This document shows, piece after piece, positions 59,727 to 64,000 of a DNA stretch of 64,000 bases (its first letter is position 1; every line of letters begins with the position of its first letter). Location: NCBI GenBank assembly GCA_021298815.1, contig JAJTHE010000049.1:38172-102171 (forward strand), given 5' to 3'. Source of the stretch: Betaproteobacteria bacterium. GTDB lineage: Bacteria; Pseudomonadota; Gammaproteobacteria; Burkholderiales; CAIKXV01. A program made the position numbers and the translations under genes. The notes under the pieces are model-generated. The model made no database searches. It was not told the DNA's origin and saw nothing but the letters and a program-made list of their open reading frames with translations.

Positions 59727-60262
59727 TTCTGGTGCTTCCGGATCAGGTCGACGAACACGGGCACGGCCACGTCGGCGCGCTCGCGCACTTCATCGATCGA
59801 CACCCCGCCCAGCGGATGCGGGATCTCGATCAGCGGCAGTTCGGGCACGCCGAAGATGCGCGCCTGGGTCTCGCCCAGCTTGCGGAAGGGACCGGAATAG
59901 ATGACCGCGGTCACCAGGCCGCGTTTCCGGAGCTCCGCCATGTCGTGGACACTCCACGACGTGCAGGAGCCTCAATCCGCCATCGCACTGACGACGAAGT
60001 CTGCCTCCGCTTCGATCTGGTCGAGCATCGCCTTCGGTGCCGGGGTGCTGGGGTTGGCCTTGCGCAGGCTGACCACCGAGGCCACCGGCATGTGCCTGCC
60101 CACGCCCTCGATGATCATCTTCAGCAGGTGGTCGGCATTGCTCTTGGAATTGTCGAGCACGCCGATGCGCAGGCCGCCGCTGGCCGCCTCGCGCTGCGCG
60201 CCCGCCGCCTCGCCCTGCTGCACGGGGGCTTCGGGGGAAATCAGGTAAACCTTGGCAACCAT
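59723..60262 (-). CDS. UGSC-family selenoprotein (Sec97 encoded by in-frame TGA at 59972-59974)
   Basis: ORFs 59972-60343 and 59723-59941 are the same frame joined through TGA: ...FVVSAMAD-U-GSCTSWSVHDMAELRKRGLVTAV...; bSECIS-like hairpin follows. Confidence 0.9.
59932..59971 (-). promoter_or_regulatory. Bacterial SECIS-like element directly downstream of Sec UGA
   Basis: Minus strand: GTCGTGGA-GTG-TCCACGAC (59942-59960), perfect 8-bp stem, 3-nt loop starting with G, 19 nt after UGA; possible outer GCTCC/GGAGC pairing. Confidence 0.82.
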
Positions 60263-60302
60263 CGCTCGCCCTCCTCGGTGGTTCGATGCTCGGGCCCGTA
60301 TT

Positions 60303-62753
60303 CTAGGCCACGCTGGCCCCTGCCGCCTCCCCGGCGGCGGCACGGTGGACAGCCAGCCATTCCTCGAAGGCCGCCGGCGGCAGCGGCCTGCTGAAGAAGT
60401 AGCCCTGCACCTCGTCGCAGCCGAGCCGGGCCAGCAGGTCGACCTCGGCCTGCCGTTCGACGCCTTCGGCCACCACCTCGAGCCCCATGTTGTGCCCGAG
60501 CTCGATCGTCGAGCGCACGATCGCGGCGTCGTCGGCGTCCTCGACCATGTGCATCACGAACGAGCGGTCGATCTTCAGTTCCTTCACCGGCAGCTTCTTC
60601 AGGTAGGCGAGCGATGAATAGCCGGTGCCGAAGTCGTCGATCGACAGGCGCAGGCCGCGCTCATGCAGCCTTGCCAGCGTCTCCAGCGCGCGTGCAGGGT
60701 CCTCCATCACGCCGCTCTCGGTGATCTCCAGGCACACCTGGTACGCGGGGACATCGTGCTGCGCGAGCATGCCCGACACGAAGGCCACGAGGTCGCTGCT
60801 CATCAGGTCGCGCGCGGCGACGTTGATCGACACGGCGATGCCGAGTCCCTCGCGGTGCCACTGCGCAGCCTGGCGGATGCCCTCCGCGATCACCCAGCGC
60901 GAGATCTGCCGGATGTAGCCGGTCTGTTCCGCGAACGGGATGAATTCGCCCGGGGGCACCATGCCGCGCGCTGGATGCACCCAGCGTACCAGCGCCTCGA
61001 CCCGGCCCACCGTGCCGTCGGCGAGCGACACCTTCGGCTGGTAATGCAGGCACAGTTCGTCCTGCTCGACCGCGCGGCGCAGTTCGCCGAGCAGCGACAG
61101 CTGTCCCTGGGACGTCGTGTCGAAGCCGCGGTCGTAGCGGGCATGGCCCGAGCTGGCGCGCTTGGCGACGTACATCGCGACGTCGGCATGACGCAGCAGT
61201 TCGTCGGCATCGTCGCCGTCCTCCGGCCACGAGGCAACACCGATGCTGGCGCCGACATCGACCGGCTGTTCCTCGAGCAGGATCGGCGCCTCCAGCACGC
61301 GCAGCACGCGCTCGACCACCTGCCCCACCCGGTCGGCAGGCCCGGCCGGCAGCAGGATCGCGAACTCGTCCCCGCCCAGGCGCGCCACCGTGTCCGATTC
61401 GCGCAGCACGTCGCGCAGCCGGCTCGCCACGTCGCGCAGCACCTGGTCCCCGGCGGTATGGCCGAGGCTGTCGTTGATCAGCTTGAAGCGGTCGAGGTCG
61501 AGCACCATCACCGTCACCGGTACATGGCTGCGCCGGGCCTGGCGCAGGCTCTGCTGCAGGCGGTCGAGGAACATCGCGCGGTTCGGCAGCCCGGTCAGCG
61601 TGTCCTCGAACGCGAGGCGCAGGATCTCGGCCTCGCGCTGCGAGATGCCGTCGAGCATGTGGTTGAAGCCGCGGCCGAGTTCGCCGATCTCGTCCTGGCC
61701 AGTGACTTCGACCCGCTGGCTGTAGTCGCCGTCGTGCACCCGGCGCGCGATCTCGGTGAGCCGGTTCACCGGCCGGCTCACGGTGCGCGCGATCAGGAAG
61801 CTGCCGGCGATCGACAGCACGATGCTGGCCAGGGCCAGCCCGAGCAGCAGGTTGCGCAGGCGCACGAACGGCTCCAGCCCCTCGCGCACCGAGCGCTGCA
61901 GCAGCGCGACCACCGCCCCGTCGGGGCCGGATCCGATCACCGGCGACAGCGTGCCGTAGCGTTCGCCGTCGAGGTCGACCGCATCGGGCATCGAGGACAG
62001 CGGCGGCGGCGCCGCCGGCGCGGTGGCGGCCGGCTCGGCCTTGCGAGAGGCAAGCCAGGTGGTGAGCGCACCGCGCACCGGCGCGTCGAGCGTAGAGGCA
62101 TGCACGGTCCATGCACCGTCCCTGGCCTGCGAGGCGAACGACAGCTGCAGCGAGGTGACGGCCTTGAGGTCGGCCGCGACCCGGTCGTCGATCACGAAGC
62201 CGATGGCGATCCAGGCGATCGGCACCGGTGCCAGCACCGGCACCACCACCAGCTGGTAGGGCTTGCCGTCGATCAGCACGACGCGGCTCGCCTGGCGGTC
62301 GCGTTGCGCCGCCTCGATCAGTTCGGGGAACGGGAAGGCCGCCCCTCGCGTGTCCTCGTGCAGGGTGTCGGCGAGCATCCTGCCGTCCAGGCTGGCCAGC
62401 ATCAGCACGCTGGCGTCGATCCGGCGGCCATGGTTGCCCAGCACAGAGACGATGGTCTCGAGGTCGCGCGTCGCGATCGCGGTACGGAAGCCGAAGTCCG
62501 CGGCCAGCACGCGTGCGGCATCGGTGAGCTGGCGGCTGTTCTGCGCGACCAGGTTCCTGAACACCCGCTCGCCGACCGCGAGTTCCTGGTCGATCCGGTT
62601 GCGCGCAATGCGCTCGCCACTGACGCTCACCAGGAACATCAGCACGCCCTGCGCGGTGACCAGCAGGATCACGAAGAACAGCACGATGCGCGCCTGCAGG
62701 CTGTGCAGCGCCGGGCGCGCGGGGGGCTTCGCCGGCGTCACCGGGGGGGGCAT
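60303..62753 (-). CDS. Membrane-bound sensor with HAMP, GGDEF and EAL domains (cyclic-di-GMP turnover)
   Basis: ARLGGDEFAILL; EALVRWVHP (EAL); DDFGTGYSSLAYLKKLPVKELKIDRSFV; N-terminal TM and periplasmic segment. Confidence 0.95.
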   Translation of the reverse strand: MPPPVTPAKPPARPALHSLQARIVLFFVILLVTAQGVLMFLVSVSGERIARNRIDQELAVGERVFRNLVAQNSRQLTDAARVLAADFGFRTAIATRDLETIVSVLGNHGRRIDASVLMLASLDGRMLADTLHEDTRGAAFPFPELIEAAQRDRQASRVVLIDGKPYQLVVVPVLAPVPIAWIAIGFVIDDRVAADLKAVTSLQLSFASQARDGAWTVHASTLDAPVRGALTTWLASRKAEPAATAPAAPPPLSSMPDAVDLDGERYGTLSPVIGSGPDGAVVALLQRSVREGLEPFVRLRNLLLGLALASIVLSIAGSFLIARTVSRPVNRLTEIARRVHDGDYSQRVEVTGQDEIGELGRGFNHMLDGISQREAEILRLAFEDTLTGLPNRAMFLDRLQQSLRQARRSHVPVTVMVLDLDRFKLINDSLGHTAGDQVLRDVASRLRDVLRESDTVARLGGDEFAILLPAGPADRVGQVVERVLRVLEAPILLEEQPVDVGASIGVASWPEDGDDADELLRHADVAMYVAKRASSGHARYDRGFDTTSQGQLSLLGELRRAVEQDELCLHYQPKVSLADGTVGRVEALVRWVHPARGMVPPGEFIPFAEQTGYIRQISRWVIAEGIRQAAQWHREGLGIAVSINVAARDLMSSDLVAFVSGMLAQHDVPAYQVCLEITESGVMEDPARALETLARLHERGLRLSIDDFGTGYSSLAYLKKLPVKELKIDRSFVMHMVEDADDAAIVRSTIELGHNMGLEVVAEGVERQAEVDLLARLGCDEVQGYFFSRPLPPAAFEEWLAVHRAAAGEAAGASVA

Positions 62754-62758
62754 CCATG

Positions 62759-63457
62759 TCAGCGACGCTGCGCCGAGGCCGGCGGGGCAAGGTCGATCCG
62801 CACGGTCGCACGGCCCGCCGCCGCGTCGACCTTCACCCGTTCGCGCGCGACGTCCCCGCGCTGCCACGGGTGCCAGACGCGCACCTCGTATTCACCGGCG
62901 GGCAGCTCGATCGCGGTGCCGCCGTTGCCGGCGGTGCGGCCGAACCACGGCGTCTCGACGGCATAGACGAAGCCGACCATCCAGTCGTGGATGTTGCAGC
63001 CGAGCACGACCGGCCCGGGCTTGTCGAACACCACCGGATTGGCCGGCACGCCGGTGTAGAGCTTGAGGTCGAACACCTTCGCCGGCGAGAACGAGAAGAC
63101 ATGGTGGCGGATGGTGTCGCGGTTCGGGAAGCTCACCGAGGCACCCACCTGCACCGGCACCACGAACGGCACGAACTCGCGGTTGACCTGCTCCACCACG
63201 GCCGGGCGCGGCGCGCCCGCCGGCGGACGGCCCGAAGCCGGCATCACGAACACCACCGCCTCGGGCACCGGCTTCCCGGCGGCGTCGTTGACCGTCACCG
63301 AAAGGGTGGCGGCCTGGACCAGGCCGGACAGCAGCATGGAGGCCAGCGCCGCCGCTGGACGCAACGGCAGGCGCGACGCCGGGCGCAAGCCGGTGCGGGC
63401 TTCCTGCGAAAGGGTGTGCCGGGACGCAGGGGCGACCCGTGGAGACGGTCGGGGCAT
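62759..63457 (-). CDS. Secreted cupredoxin-like protein (methylamine-utilisation-protein-like)
   Basis: Signal peptide; [26 protein letters not shown]...[23 protein letters not shown] (H..C-x2-H..M-like ligand pattern). Confidence 0.8.
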   Translation of the reverse strand: MPRPSPRVAPASRHTLSQEARTGLRPASRLPLRPAAALASMLLSGLVQAATLSVTVNDAAGKPVPEAVVFVMPASGRPPAGAPRPAVVEQVNREFVPFVVPVQVGASVSFPNRDTIRHHVFSFSPAKVFDLKLYTGVPANPVVFDKPGPVVLGCNIHDWMVGFVYAVETPWFGRTAGNGGTAIELPAGEYEVRVWHPWQRGDVARERVKVDAAAGRATVRIDLAPPASAQRR

Positions 63458-63638
63458 GGGCGGTCGAGGGCGGGGAAGGAGGCTGCGGCAAGCAGCTTCT
63501 TATCGGCCGCGATCGCGTGCCCTTGACCCTTTCGGTAGCCGTGCGCCGGCCTCGCGGCCTGCCTGCGGCGATGCCGGGTGACCGGGAACGCCGGGGGGAG
63601 CGGGGGGTGCCACGGCAACCGGCCGCCCCCCAACGGGA

Positions 63639-64000
63639 TCAGCCGCCTTCGCTGTCGAGGAAGCTGCGCAGCCGCTCGGAACGCGACGGATGGCGCAGCT
63701 TGCGCAGCGCCTTCGCCTCGATCTGCCGGATGCGCTCGCGGGTGACGTCGAACTGCTTGCCGACCTCTTCCAGCGTGTGGTCGGTGTTCATCTCGATGCC
63801 GAAGCGCATGCGCAGCACCTTCGCCTCGCGCGGGGTGAGCGTATCGAGCACGTCCTTGGTGGCCCCGCGCAGGCTGGCGTACACCGCGGCGTCGCCCGGC
63901 GACATCGTGCCCTGGTCTTCGATGAAGTCGCCCAGGTGCGAGTCGTCGTCGTCGCCGATGGGCGTTTCCATCGAGATCGGTTCCTTGGAGATCTTGAGGA
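63639..64000 (-). CDS. rpoD: RNA polymerase primary sigma factor RpoD, C-terminal part (truncated by window edge)
   Basis: [67 protein letters not shown]. Confidence 0.97.
   Translation of the reverse strand, partial: LKISKEPISMETPIGDDDDSHLGDFIEDQGTMSPGDAAVYASLRGATKDVLDTLTPREAKVLRMRFGIEMNTDHTLEEVGKQFDVTRERIRQIEAKALRKLRHPSRSERLRSFLDSEGG

Noticed and set aside
59972-60343. Treating the UGSC ORF as a nonsense-mutated pseudogene
   Set aside because: The TGA falls exactly at the family redox position, is followed by an SECIS-like hairpin, and the frame remains coding to a coupled downstream gene.
62738-62753. Poly-G tract at the start of the GGDEF/EAL gene as a phase-variable switch
   Set aside because: The CCGGGGGGGG run encodes only MPPP; at eight G it is short and could be ordinary GC bias, with no repeat variation visible from one sequence.

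Overview
GC-rich bacterial window, betaproteobacterial (Burkholderiales-like) in character, read from the supplied sequence and ORF track with no database search. Main blocks: (1) 12-10978 (+), part of a type VI secretion locus: pentapeptide-repeat protein, DUF3540-like, PAAR-like, an unknown protein, TssJ, TssK, TssL, TssM with a C-terminal SPOR-like domain, and a lipoprotein. (2) 10988-15568 (-), a translationally coupled operon: UbiD-like decarboxylase, a degenerate beta-hydroxyacid-dehydrogenase-like protein, a secreted protein and a canonical homologue. (3) 15593-20745 (-), a hybrid sensor kinase next to two orphan NMT1/SsuA-like binding proteins. (4) 20801-31615, TTT/Bug transport genes (TctA, TctB, several Bug receptors), LLM oxidoreductase, octopine-dehydrogenase-like protein and Rieske oxygenase components. 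(5) 31737-37288 (+), a complete coenzyme F420 set: CofGH fusion, NADPH:F420 reductase, CofE, CofD, CofC. (6) 37347-53800, asparaginase, amidohydrolase, cupin, M20 peptidase, SDR, ring-opening (cyanurate/barbiturate-type) amidohydrolase, LysR, TPR/glycosyltransferase pair, HflX, CocE-like hydrolase and more Bug genes, one frameshifted and one a remnant. (7) 54026-58279 (-), a surface-glycan operon, then tRNA-Ile(CAU). (8) 58605-64000 (-), a two-gene unit containing a UGSC-family selenoprotein, a GGDEF/EAL protein, a cupredoxin-like protein and the 3' end of rpoD. The strongest hidden signal is the selenoprotein gene at 59723-60262: the ORF track splits it at an in-frame TGA inside the motif D-U-G-S-C-T-S-W, and a perfect 8-bp stem/3-nt loop bSECIS-like hairpin follows. 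The second is a shared palindrome (TGTGATCACA core) upstream of both the Rieske oxygenase operon and the F420 biosynthesis operon.
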